NCBI GenBank assembly: GCA_022497155.1
Contig: MU385711.1
Span: 496,001 to 560,000 of the forward strand
Source of the DNA: Whalleya microplaca
Taxonomy: Eukaryota; Ascomycota; Sordariomycetes; Xylariales; Xylariaceae
Direction: 5' to 3'
Length of the DNA stretch: 64,000 nt
Shown here: piece after piece, positions 12,518 to 23,790 of the stretch
Layout: each line of letters starts with the position of its first letter
How positions within the stretch are numbered: position 1 is the stretch's first letter
Translations under genes and position numbers: made by a program
The notes under the pieces: generated by a model
What the model saw: the letters and a program-made list of their open reading frames with translations, nothing else
The model's database searches: none
Told to the model about the DNA's origin: nothing

Positions 12518-14559
12518 GGGCATCGGCCCGCATAGTGGCTCTTGCGTTTTTGGCAGGGTGATGTGATAGTTATGTACGACGGGGCCCACGGTACCTTACT
12601 ATCACTGCTCCACCGACCCCGTCCGTCTGCCCGTCCAAGCCGTGGAGTGGATCAAGAACTGACCAACTTGCCAACTCCTCGGGAAGCCCTACATATACGA
12701 ACCGGAGCCTATGGGAATCTGGCAGTGCCTTTCAATTCAAGAAAACGTACATACATACATACTTAAATCAGCGTCAGTATCCGTTCTGGTCCTTTTTACC
12801 TACCTACCCCTCGAAGGAGTCCTTACATACATGGGCATCTGTCTGTTGTAAGCCAGTGACGGACGGTGATAGTGCTATGATGACGATGGTGTTTGTGCAG
12901 CCAACGAGAGGCTCTCCTCTCACCGACTTCTTCTGTTTCCATAAATACGACCCTGAGCTACCTTCAACTGCCTCATCGGCACAACGCAAAAAGACGGTGA
13001 TAGACACCCACAGAGTAGCATTGGCACCGTTTCAACCATGAAGCTAGGTAACTTGAAAAGGACATCAATCGAGTCTAAACTCAGTATGGCGCTGGATGCA
13101 CGACCACGGCTGTCCGATCTGCGTTGAAGGTTCATGTAATACGACTCTGACCTACGACAGTCCTATAATCCCATCCAGTCCCGTTCCTCATACACATATT
13201 TCACCTTTAATCTCGGCGGGTAGACAGTCTCTGTAGTTCAGCATTTCTGCATTTCTCGCTCGCCACTGCTCTTGGAATTCCAATCCTCCTTTCTAATTTG
13301 ATGCATTGTTACAAGTCGGTGTGGCAAAGAAGATGCGTGTCCCATTCATCCATTTATCGGCCGGCCGTTCTATGTATAGGTGTACTCGCAGTACATACAT
13401 CCATCCCACATTCCACAGCCTTCTGACTAGTTAGTCCTTCAGCCAACTACTCTTGGCGGCCTCTCGGATGGCGCCGCTAGGCCACGCCTTCTAGAGTCGT
13501 CACTAACAGCACCGGCATTGCCCTGTCACACCCCATGAGCTATCAGCGAAGCTAGGTTCGATTTCCTAGCTAACAGCGCTATCAGCTATTCGTGGACAGA
13601 TTAATTATCTACAGTACCTGTTAGGTGACTAGTCACATGAGCTCCAACGGTGGCCCCAGGACCAACTTCATCAACATTCCAACTAAGCAACCGTAATGCG
13701 AATGTACATACTTTCATTCACCATCCCACCGAGCCTCAATATATATGTACGGTGTATGTGAACCGATATAAACATCAACCCACTCTAAAGAGCCTGCAGT
13801 TGGATCTGCCGTTCCCATTGATCCCATCCGCATTCTGACGGGCATTGCGCCTGCAGCAAGCAGCCTTCGACGCCGTCATACCAGACCAGACCAGACCAGG
13901 ACGTAGCCCAACTAACAGATTCACATTCGAAGTCACAAAAGGGGTAATTAGAACCTATTAACCTACAGCACATACATAGGTCCAACGGATCTCCGTTTGT
14001 TTCCACTACATATACATACATACCTCCTACCTCCATGTAAATCCATATTCCTTCCTCTCTATCTGAAACAAGCCTATCATCCATATATCATTCCTCACTA
14101 TGATTTGTTCCCTCATCTCGAATAAATCAAAGGGCCCCCCAAATTTCGCAGAGCCTTATGTAGTTGGATACATACGTAGCTAGGTTTATTAACTGTCGGT
14201 GGACTGGATGGACTCTGATGGGGAAAATCGGCAGATCGACTGAACTGACTGGCGTGGGAACACGGAATATGCACGCTGCCGTCGCGTACGACCTACCATG
14301 TCCACCATGTGCACGCTGGACTGGTGACTACGCTGGTGATTACCCAGGGAATGAATGACGAGGCACGTAACGAAGAAGCAATACGTCGCATAGGTAGAGA
14401 GAAACAGTGAAAAATTTCACGTGTATGTGCCTAAAAGGCAGCTATCTAGCTTGCTATGCGCTTGACCAATCGAGGTATTGTACGTAAGTAGTCCGGACCA
14501 CCGATTGGAAGAGAGGTCTACATCTTGTTTTTGTCTTGACCTGTAGTAATAACGGTATT

Positions 14560-14631
14560 TTGTAATGCGTCTTGATGTAAGCAATGCGTCCATGTCTTGT
14601 TGTAATGCGTCTTTCCTTGTTGTAATGCGTC
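14560..14631. repeat. 20-bp-period minisatellite
   Basis: Four copies of a core (T)TGTAATGCGTC recur every 20 bases, at 14560, about 14580, 14600 and 14620. The second copy is degenerate at its 5' end (GCAATGCGTC). It lies about 0.35-0.4 kb downstream of the IFRD stop codon. Confidence 0.85.
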
Positions 14632-14954
14632 CAAACAGACCGACACCGAATCCCCTAACTTATAGATATAGATATTATCGATACCAGTTTTCGAAACAGC
14701 AGAAAAAATCCCGGGTAGCAAAACCCATCCTTCCATCAAACAAACGGATCCATCAATCTCTCGTGTGTACTATATACAGCATCCGAAGTTAGCCATATTA
14801 CCCCTTTCAGATGACTTCGGGATTTCTACAGCCATGTCTCGGGAGCCCCAGGGACCATCCTGCCCCTTTAGGGTATTTCCAACGCTGAGACAAGCGAAAG
14901 GGGGAAGAAAACAAACACTATATAGAAACAAACGTACCACCGCAGGCGACGATA

Positions 14955-14977
14955 CATCATCATCATCATCATCATCA
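14955..14977. repeat. CAT microsatellite
   Basis: About eight CAT units lie immediately beyond the IFRD stop codon, so probably in its 3' UTR. Confidence 0.9.
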
Positions 14978-14985
14978 GCCTCCCT

Positions 14986-16386
14986 CTAATCTAGAAACAA
15001 ATCTCTGCCCTTCCCACCGCGTGCCTTCGGCGGGGACTGGCTCTTCCTCTTACTCCGCTTATTCTTATGTACGGAGGCGAACTCGGCGCGCCCGTCCTTC
15101 AGCAGCTCCTGCACGACGGGGTTCTCCATGTATTGCTTGGGCAGGTTGGTGCCGAAGACGGCCTTGAGCTTGTCGATCTGCGCCGCCAGCGCCCAGCTGT
15201 CGACCACCATGGTGATATTACCAAAAGACACCTTCTCGCGGTACCCGTACTCCTTGACGTCGTCGTTGAAGTCCGTCCGCGTCCCGCCCGTGTGCGGGTT
15301 GCTGGCCATGCGGTGCGCGGTCGAGTAGCCCGGGCCCAGACCCCGCTCGATCGAGGTCAGCACGCTGTTGAAGCTGGCGTGGAGTTGTCGGCGGTTTCTC
15401 TTAGAAATCGTCTTCGCTGACTCCTTGGTGAGGAGCCTCACGCGCCGGACTAGGTCCCCTTGGTCGTACTGGATGTTCCATGGCTCGTCCGTCTCGGCTT
15501 CGTACTCGCGAGCCGCTTCCATGAGCAGCGCGATGGCTTCTCCGGCGGCGATCTGGACGTCCACATCGGCGCTGTCTAGCTGCTCGGTGAAGGCCTCTAG
15601 CGCCTGGGTGCTCTGTTCCTCGAGGTCACCGACGTTGCTGGCAACGAAGCCCCAGCAGGTGAGTGCGGCGATAACGATAGGTCCGTTGTCGCCAGAGTTG
15701 ATGACATGGCCGTCACTCTCGATAATCTCGAGGAAAAACTCCATCAGGGGTCTGGCAAATCCTCCGCCGCACACGGCTGCGACGGCCAGGGCGCGGATGG
15801 ACTCGACGATGACCGATTCGACGTCCGAGTCCTCGCAGACACCTTTGAGGACGGGGAAAATACGGGCGTAGACGGTCTCGTACTGGACATCGGATTCGGT
15901 GGAAAGCACTGCGACTTCGAGAGCCTGCAGCGCGGCGATGACTTCCATGGATGTGGTAGCGCTGCGTGCGCTCTTGAGCAGCTTCGGAATTAGCAGCTTG
16001 AGCTGGTTTTCGATGGCCCAGGCCGAGGTGGGGTGCTTCTTCACGCAGTTCGCGAACGCTTTCAAGCGATGGGTTCGGATCTCGGGGCTGCTGCGCTTGT
16101 CGTTTAGAATATTCTCCACGAAGTTTACCAGCGCCCGGTCCCAATCGACTCCGGGTTTCTCTTCGCCCTCTTCAGAGTTCAGCTGCGAACTCGCCAAACT
16201 CCCGGCGTCTTCCGAGTCGCTCACGTCCTCCTCCTCGGACGCGTATCGGCTGTTGGCTCGGGAGCCGCCACGGGATGGACTGGGTGAATAATCTGGCGAT
16301 ACGCATGCAGACGCGATTCTGGAGCGCGCCTTTCTGGAGATGGTCTTCCCGCTCTCGAGGAAGATCTGCTTGCGAAGATCAGACAT
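14986..16386 (-). CDS. Interferon-related developmental regulator (IFRD) family protein
   Basis: A single exon encodes 466 residues, with a start MSDLRKQIFLESGKT that matches the family. Residues 20-80 are Ser/Glu-rich and probably disordered. Residues of about 80-350 form HEAT-like helical repeats (IFRD N-terminal region) with signature stretches such as ALVNFVENILNDKR, MEVIAALQALEVAVL and CWGFVASNVGDLEEQ. Residues of about 383-435 match the C-terminal IFRD domain (KVSFGNITMVVDSWALAAQIDKLK). The tail is basic (KNKRSKRKS). Mammalian IFRD1/2 act in transcription and ribosome-related regulation; the role of fungal members is less defined. The chain appears complete. The start codon faces a 3.2-kb region shared with the divergent FHA gene. 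Confidence 0.92.
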   Translation of the reverse strand: MSDLRKQIFLESGKTISRKARSRIASACVSPDYSPSPSRGGSRANSRYASEEEDVSDSEDAGSLASSQLNSEEGEEKPGVDWDRALVNFVENILNDKRSSPEIRTHRLKAFANCVKKHPTSAWAIENQLKLLIPKLLKSARSATTSMEVIAALQALEVAVLSTESDVQYETVYARIFPVLKGVCEDSDVESVIVESIRALAVAAVCGGGFARPLMEFFLEIIESDGHVINSGDNGPIVIAALTCWGFVASNVGDLEEQSTQALEAFTEQLDSADVDVQIAAGEAIALLMEAAREYEAETDEPWNIQYDQGDLVRRVRLLTKESAKTISKRNRRQLHASFNSVLTSIERGLGPGYSTAHRMASNPHTGGTRTDFNDDVKEYGYREKVSFGNITMVVDSWALAAQIDKLKAVFGTNLPKQYMENPVVQELLKDGRAEFASVHKNKRSKRKSQSPPKARGGKGRDLFLD

Positions 16387-19300
16387 TGTGATCGGGGGAA
16401 TCTGATATCAAATTATAATGTAGTGTGTTGTTGTTGTTGTTGTATCGGGTCTTCGCTAATAAGCCAAGCAAGTCGAAGTGCTTTCAGGTCTTGAAATTTC
16501 TCGTATGAAAATGGTGTAGTGATGATGGCAGCGAGAATTCCATTGAGGATGATTCGGACGGTCGTAGGCGGGCGAATCTAGCAGGACACTTTTATATTGA
16601 ATGGGTGGGAAAGGGTTTCGGGGGAAGAGTCCTTGTGGGAAGAGAAAGGGTATTGTTTCCTTATATACTTGGACGATTGTCTGGTGCGGCGGTCCAAGAA
16701 CAACAATGCGCAGGATCAAAGTTTTGTGGCGCACAAAGCGTAAGTTCCAAGGTTGTATTCTAAAAGATGGACAAACGTGGCGTCGGAGATAGGTACTGCG
16801 TAATCCGTACTTGAGGAAGAAAGGGAACAATAGATGTAATACTAATATACGACGTAATAGGAGATACCGTACAAGGGGAATGTATGTAATGTAATGTGGT
16901 ATGGTTATGCGAGTCTCATGACAAATAGGGATTTTGCGGATGGCCAGATTGTGGCAGTGTGGTTACCGGGCAAGAAGAGCTGTTTGACCGTCTTCGAACC
17001 CCTTGGAGAATCATGATGCAATTCATCATATCACAAGCTCCGTTTTTAAGGCCTAAATGCGATCTAGGCGGGGTGTTCCCAGTCTAATCTCGGTAGAGTG
17101 ACATCTGTGCGGTCCACTGCGCAGTACGTGTACCAGCACGTGTAGGTAGGTACATACCTACTATGACATACGTGTGTTAGGTAAACCGTCAGACCGTGTG
17201 TAGGTCTGGTTGCAATGCGTTACTTATAAAGAGAGGCCTGGCACTATCCCTGATTTGCCCGTACCTGCTTCATCGGCTCATAGCCACCACCTCATGTGAC
17301 CTATTGCGTACACTGCGATCTTCAATAGATACAGACTCTGTGGTTTTAGGTTGTCTAATCTGTCTTCTTATTAGTACCCATCGGTACTGTAGTCACAACT
17401 AGGCTCGTGTTAGAAGAATCTGATGTTCGGAATGCTGCGAACGTTCTCGGCTAATAATAGGTTTGGCCGCTGAAGTGAATGAGGTCCATCAGCACTTTAA
17501 GTGTCATCGCCCTTGTATATGCACAGGCATTCTACGAACACTCAGGTAGCTAGTACGTGAGTTTCATCAAATATACACACTTATTTGCTTGATGCTCGTG
17601 TTAACTAGGTAGATTACTCCGTGCCCGAGACATGTGGTTAAGACGCCTAAGGCACCTATGTTGAATATAGAATTGATGAAGGCAGCAAGTCAATTCGCAA
17701 TATCATTATTTCAGATGATATGGAAAGAAGCAACGATATAGTAAAGATCTCGTATTAAGCGGCCAGAGAAGTTTTTTTCGCTAATCGCCTACAACTTGTG
17801 GCTGCTGGACTGAAGTGAGGTTCAACTCCTAAGAGTACTATTGGCATTCCGCTTTTGGTAACTCATGTCTATGAAGGCTATGTATAAAAATGACGAGATG
17901 AGTTTGGCTTCACAGGTCCCAACTGGACTGCTTCGGTGAGTGCAAATTGATTGTACATTTTGCCCAATCTATATAACTATTAAGACAAATTCCTCATAAG
18001 TACATAAGTTAGCTGAAACAGCTATTATGTCATTCATGCCATTTGGGAGAAGCTTAGCCGAGCTGATAGAGACTGTCAAAAACATGGTAACCCTCAAGTA
18101 CACATTTGCAGAATGGCTGGCCCGGCATGACTGTCTCAAATAGACACTACAGGTAACGGTTAGATAGCCTCATTGCATACAACGATCTATGCAGCACTAT
18201 AAGAATTATACAAGCAGTCTCCTGTAAATCATTTACACTTACAGCGTTTGTTCTCTATTGCAGCATCACACGTTGTATGGGGTTCAATGTGAACAACGAT
18301 GAACGACTGATCTAGGACTGCATAACCTAGAATACCAGCAAGTACTGCAGAGCCATCTGGATTTAACCCCACCATCCCACCATCCCACCATTAGTGAAGT
18401 TGCTGTGACTCCTACATACTAATTACCCCACCAGCCCAAACTCTAGGTTTTGCAGGGGGGAGGAGGGGAATCCCCTGCAACTTGAATGGCCTTGGTATTT
18501 AAGATAAGAGCTCCAACCAACATCGAACACAAGTCCTCGATCGATGCGGTATACAACTTCAAACCAAACGCCAGCTTTGTATTATCACATAGCTAATGTC
18601 CTTATAGTGAATACAATGGGATCTCGAAATTTTGGAATATGCGCATCATAACTAGAATAGAAGAAATGTTCAGGAGAAGGCTGTCGCAAGTCTGATGGTG
18701 GGGGGGGGAGTGATGATAAGGCGCTTATCAGGCAACGCTCCCACTTACAAGGGCTAAGGTTACGTAGTTGTAGGACCTCTTCTGCCTAATCCACAGGGCA
18801 ATCGAAAGGATGCAGATTGATTGAAATAGCGATGCCTTCCATACATGTACAAACTGTTTCTACATGGTCACTTGGTCACTTGTTGATCACATAGCACCTT
18901 TTTTCGGATACCATCTTTAGGTTGCTGTGGCAGAAAATAAGAGTTACAAAGCTCATTGAGAACTATCGCAAAAGATGGAAACCTTGTCACTCGTAATAAA
19001 TTCATTGTGAACAGTCCTTTTTAACGTTCCGGTGTTTCTTCTGTTAGCCTGTAAGCCTGTACTGCCTGGTTTTGCCTACCAGCAGCCTACCTCCTCACCA
19101 AGCAGCTAATCTAGGCAGAGGCACCTAACCTAAGGTTCTCGAGCCTGCCTACATCCATTCAAGAGGTACAAACATACATACATACATACATACCCGACCA
19201 TACAGGCAAACCATACCTGCCTCATCTGCCCCACCCGGGAGCACTTACTTGCACTTGCACTTGCAAGCTCCGAAGGCTTTACACAGTACCAACTACATAC

Positions 19301-19611
19301 GTTCTGACACACCACACACACCACACCTTCCCTCGCTCGTGTTTCCCCTCCTAGCCTGCCCTCACTGCCTCACTCCCTCACTCCGCCCAACTCTCCCCAT
19401 CCACGTATCTCTCGACCACTTCGACCCGAACTCCATCCTCGTCCAGTATAACCTCCATACGACCCGACAAACAACGAACCGTCCCTACTTTTCTCCTCCG
19501 ACCTCTGGTACCACATCCTGCCACGCCGAGACCCTTTGGGTTCGTTCGCCTCCATCACCCTCGATACTCGAGGTCCACCGTTTCGACTGTTGAGCAATCA
19601 AACCCGCCGAA
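16387..19611. other. Divergent intergenic region, partly AT-rich
   Basis: This separates the divergent IFRD and FHA genes and should hold both promoters. A short GTT run lies just upstream of the IFRD start. From about 17.1 to 19.0 kb the sequence is AT-richer with frequent stops in all frames and no gene-like frame. The last 400 bases are pyrimidine-rich, as expected of a fungal promoter and 5' UTR. Confidence 0.5.
19173..19193. repeat. CATA microsatellite
   Basis: Five tandem CATA units about 0.4 kb upstream of the FHA gene start. Confidence 0.9.
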
Positions 19612-22310
19612 ATGGCTTCCTCTAACGTCGAGAGCAAGCCCGAGGACGCAGGTATGAGGATGCCTCGCCTATGCCATCAATTATATGCATTCTAGTCATT
19701 CTAATACATGTCCTGTACAGTTACCGTCACTCTGCTCTCGCGAAACACCACCGGTTCTTATTCCGCCGGCTTTCCCGAGCGTCGATTCGTCCTCAGCCGC
19801 CACGCTCCCTCTGTCCCGATCGGTCGAGCCTCCAAGGTCCCCAGCAAAGGCTTCGTCGCCGCGAAGGATAATGCTTGGTTTGATAGCCCTGTGATGTCAC
19901 GACAGCACGCCGAGCTTGTTGTCTCGTTCGACGCCACCCCAAAGGTGAGCTTACTATTTAGCTCCCAACATCTTACCCCTCTTACCGTGCCACACGTGCT
20001 AACTACAATGCTTAGGCCGTCTTTATCAAGGACATCGGTTCCCTCCACGGTACCTTCCACACACCTAACGACGCTTCCAAGAAGAGATCCAGAATTGAAC
20101 AGGATCAGTCTGTGAAGCTATCAAACGGCGACATCCTTCAATTTGGCATCGACATCTTTCGATCCAAGGAGACATTCCCACCTTGTTCTGTCGACTTTCT
20201 CGTAGAGGAAAACAACAAGCCGTAAGTCCGCTTTTGCCTCCATAGCGACCTACGAACTAACATGCCTTCCAGACTCAATACGGCTGTATGCAACCCCGAG
20301 CAATCTCCTAATCGAGTGTTCACCGTGCCTGACGACGATATTGACGATGACGAGGATGCCGACGTCGTGAGCGACAGCGACAGCATCATGGAAACCGGAA
20401 GGCCTTCTATTGATCTCACCCGGGAGGAGGCTGATTCGCCTGATATCAAACCGCTCCCTTCCAGCAACACAATTCGCATTACCGCCAGCCGTTCAGACTT
20501 CATCGATCTAACTTCAGAGCCTGATGCGGAGCCTGATGCAGAACCTGCTGCGGAGCCTGATGCGGGCTCCTATCCTGTGCTGGCCAGATTCGACCATACC
20601 CGCCAACTTGACATCCCCCTTCCTTCTATACTGACTGAACCTGCCATATCTGCCGCACCATCAGGTTCGCAGGTGAATGGCAACGGTCCCTGTCAAGAAT
20701 TAATTACTTCTAACCCGCGGTCCAATCACTTTTCTGATCAAGAAGATGTAGATCCCCTGGAGGAGCATATTGATAGCGAGGATATTGGATTATCGAGTTC
20801 CGATAACGAATCCCTCATGACCAACGATTCTACCGATGACATGAGTGACGCCGAAAACGACATCGAGAGACAGCAAGCTTCGCCCTCGTTTGAGGTCCGC
20901 GATGACTATGGAGCTTCTGATGACTCCGAACAAGAGGACGATGAGAGTATGCCTATCATTCCCGCCTGGTCATACCCCATAGCTGACGCTGGTGGCTTTC
21001 CTCTAGGTCCCTACCCTAACTTGTCATATTTCGACGAGCATGAGGGTGACTATAGCAACGATAGTGCTTCCGAGTCATCCAGGGATGAGATGTACGATAT
21101 TGGTTCCAGCTCAGGTTCTCCGGCTCCTGACTCGCCTCGATCCTCTTCGCCTGCCCCGAAGAGCAACAGCGCCGAGCTCCCCAATGACCAGCAGCTCTCG
21201 AAGACTGTTGCGGCTTTGTTCGGACCTTTCATCGGACATACATCGCCTACCGTTCAAGCCAGAGAGCCAAGCCCATCGGATGCTGCTCTGGCTAGGAGCC
21301 GTCCTACTTCGATGCAAAATCCCAACTATTCCAGGGCACAGGCTCTAGGCGACAAGTCTGGCAAGCACGAATACTTTGTAGCCAGAGAGAGTAATCGTAC
21401 CATTTTGAACCATGACGCCTCGCTACCCGTTTCCGCAATCAGAGAAACATTAGGCAACGAGTCCGAGGGCCAAGTTACCGAGACGCGTTTAGATTCTACT
21501 CAACTGCCACCTTCATCGCAAACCGCAGCAGACATGCCACTCGTGCGATCTTCAAATGAGCCTGTCGACGTTATCATGACTGCACCGGAAGCCTCGTCTG
21601 AGGCTCACGATACAGCTTCCGTCGATGTCAAGGCTTCGGCTGGTGCGCCTGATTCCGCCTGGTCAGCATCTGGGGAAAGATTCATCAACCACCCTCGTAC
21701 CGAGGATCTTCCTTTGATATCAGCAGAAAGACCTCGGAGTCCCGAGCTTGATATGACAAGTGCATACACATTCCAACAGAGCAAGATGGCATGTGAGGCC
21801 AGAGCCAAGCTGAACCTCCGACGTCTCCCCATCGAAGACCTTCTCGCGCAGGAGCCGCAGTCTGATGAAGTCGGAGACATCGCTATTGAGCGTCTCCCTC
21901 CAATTGTTATGCCAGCTCCCACCTCCGTCAGCAGGAACCTGTCTGGGCCCGTGGGCTTGAAGCGCACTTTTGAAGATGCCTTTGTCAGCCAACTTGAACT
22001 GGTCGCACAAACTGACACAATCAACCAAGCCCACATGCGTGCGGATGAGAGGCCTAGCTCTGCTGTATCTGCTGTATCAAATAAACAAGCCCCGGATACT
22101 CTCACGCTTGGAAACAAATCCAGCCCAGAACCTGCATCTATAGCACCTGTCGAACCAAGTCAAGGAGAACAGCAGCAGCTTACTACGCCTGTACAACAAG
22201 ACTACAGTCGTCCGTCAAAGAGACGCTGTCTCGCTCAGGCGGCGGCCTATGTCGCAGTTGGTGGCGCAGCCGTTTTCACTTTCATGGTCTCGACCGCTCC
22301 TAGTTTCTAA
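19612..22310 (+). CDS. Tail-anchored FHA-domain protein
   Basis: Four exons, 19612..19651, 19721..19944, 20016..20221 and 20273..22310, encode 835 residues. All three introns have GTATGA/GTGAGC/GTAAGT donors and AG acceptors, and phases agree. Residues of about 37-140 form a forkhead-associated (phosphothreonine-binding) domain with the key motifs GR (49-50), SRQH (73-76) and GSLHGTF (96-102), then LSNGDILQFG. The middle is acidic and Ser/Pro-rich, with an EPDA repeat near 167-185. Conserved-looking islands KLNLRRLPIEDLLAQEP and GLKRTFEDAF precede the end. The last 30 residues are KRRC followed by a hydrophobic Ala/Val/Phe helix, which looks like a single C-terminal membrane anchor. This layout resembles FHA tail-anchored proteins such as yeast Far10/Vps64 and animal SLMAP, but I see no coiled coil, so orthology is not claimed. 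Confidence 0.9.
20517..20568 (+). repeat. In-frame EPDA-coding repeat
   Basis: Four imperfect 12-bp units (GAGCCTGATGCG-like) within exon 4 of the FHA gene encode EPDA, EPDA, EPAA and EPDA. Confidence 0.85.
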
Positions 22311-22881
22311 TCAGAAGCGGTCATTCCGTCTAAGAAGCTACAGTTGAGCAGCATACTCTAGCCATCCTTTCTGTTTTTCATATCACCATACCTACTATCT
22401 CGACTACACCACATCCTCTTATTAGTCCCGGGTCTGCTTCATAATATTCTGGGGACTATCGAGCACAAAGGGGAATGCCACATAATGACCGCAACCGGCG
22501 TACGAGGAACAGGGCACGGCGTTACGCGGTTGATTTTGTGAACACGAGTTTCGGATCATACCACACACATTGCATTTGTTCGGTCAGCAGGGCAGGGCAG
22601 GGTTGGCGGGGAGGATTCTTTACTATACACAACACAACGCAACACAACACACAGGGAATCCATTTGTCTAGGGTAGGGAGGGACGGAGGGCACGGAGTGT
22701 TGGTTGGTTGATTGATGGAACATCTCCTCCCCGGGTTGATTCGCGAATGGATATGGTTTTCTGCTCTGTTCATCATGTCATGAAATCAGAGCCTTTTGTT
22801 TTTTTTCCCTCTCTTTTTCATGATAGCTAGCTGCCCAGTCTTTCTCCCTTCCTCTCCCCTATGTCGACTAGATCTCAGAGT

Positions 22882-22907
22882 GTGGTGGTGGTGGTGGTGG
22901 TGGTGGT
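22882..22907. repeat. GTG microsatellite
   Basis: About nine tandem GTG units downstream of the FHA gene. Confidence 0.9.
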
Positions 22908-23771
22908 TGCTTATTGATTGCCTGCCGGCCTTACCCCCTTGCCGTTACGTTAGTTAGCCTTTAGTAGTACAAACAAAGTCTACGTAGTAGGTGAACAATT
23001 CATGCTGCTGTCTCTTAATTTACTGTTACTGGGGCTTTATGTGTTGTGAAGTGTGTTGCGAAGTTGAAGTAATTGTGATGGTGAGCTGAGGGCTGCGCTG
23101 TTTGGGATGGGTAAGTAGGTAAGGTAGTTGGTGTGTGAGTGCTGTAACCTAGTGGGGAGTAGCGGTAAGGACTGGGAAGTAGATGAGTCTGGGGGGGGGT
23201 TGATGAGATTTGGGTTGTCGATACCTTGTGGAAGTGTATGCTAGAAGACGTTGTAGAGGACTGGTCTGTTTGGAGCAAAAGTGCTACTACACCTTTGATG
23301 TGCACCTCCTCGGCGCTCTATAGTTATATAAATACGAGGGCGAAAGATGTCACGAGCAGTCTATTAATAACCATCAAAAATGATATACGTCTTTGATATT
23401 TTTACCTCCCTTTCTGTTCTATGGTACGAGGGGGGCGTAAATACTACGTACGAGCCGTCCACCATCACCATATCATCACCATCAATCAAAGAAACCACGC
23501 CGTGGCGCCCACCATACCTATCCATATACGCCGGTACAAGAACACCGAGGACTAACCTACAAGTCTTGATACTCTCTACCTAGTGCCCCTGATAGGGGGG
23601 GGTGTACGGCTAGGTAGTTGGATGCTGGTTGGTTGTGTATTGTGGTGAAAGAGTGATGGTTGGTTTCGGTGTGTGTCGTTGCGTGGGATAGGTAGGAGGA
23701 GTTGATGGGACGGGGTGAGGCTGTAAGGCTGGGATGGGAGTGTGTTGGGGAGTGTAGTGTAGGGTAGTGTA

Positions 23772-23790
23772 GGGGTAGGGTAGGGGAGGG
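23772..23790 (+). other. G-quadruplex motif
   Basis: Four guanine runs (4, 3, 4, 3) are separated by loops TA, TA and A, a canonical intramolecular G-quadruplex pattern, inside a longer G/T-rich tract (about 23.59-23.87 kb). Confidence 0.7.

Larger units (their letters stand above)
10876..14985. other. Long intergenic region
   Basis: About 4.1 kb with no supported gene. It should contain the promoter and 5' UTR of the large disordered-protein gene at its left end and the 3' UTR of the IFRD gene at its right end. It contains several tandem repeats, listed separately. The frames seen here are short and repeat-driven. Confidence 0.5.

Noticed and set aside
13548..13570. Stem-loop AGCTAGG...CCTAGCT resembling a tRNA T-arm
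   Set aside because: No acceptor, D or anticodon arms with tRNA spacing surround it. I found no convincing tRNA anywhere in the window.
15067..15420. Antisense open frames over the IFRD gene
   Set aside because: They are shadows of the GC-rich coding strand of a well-recognised gene.
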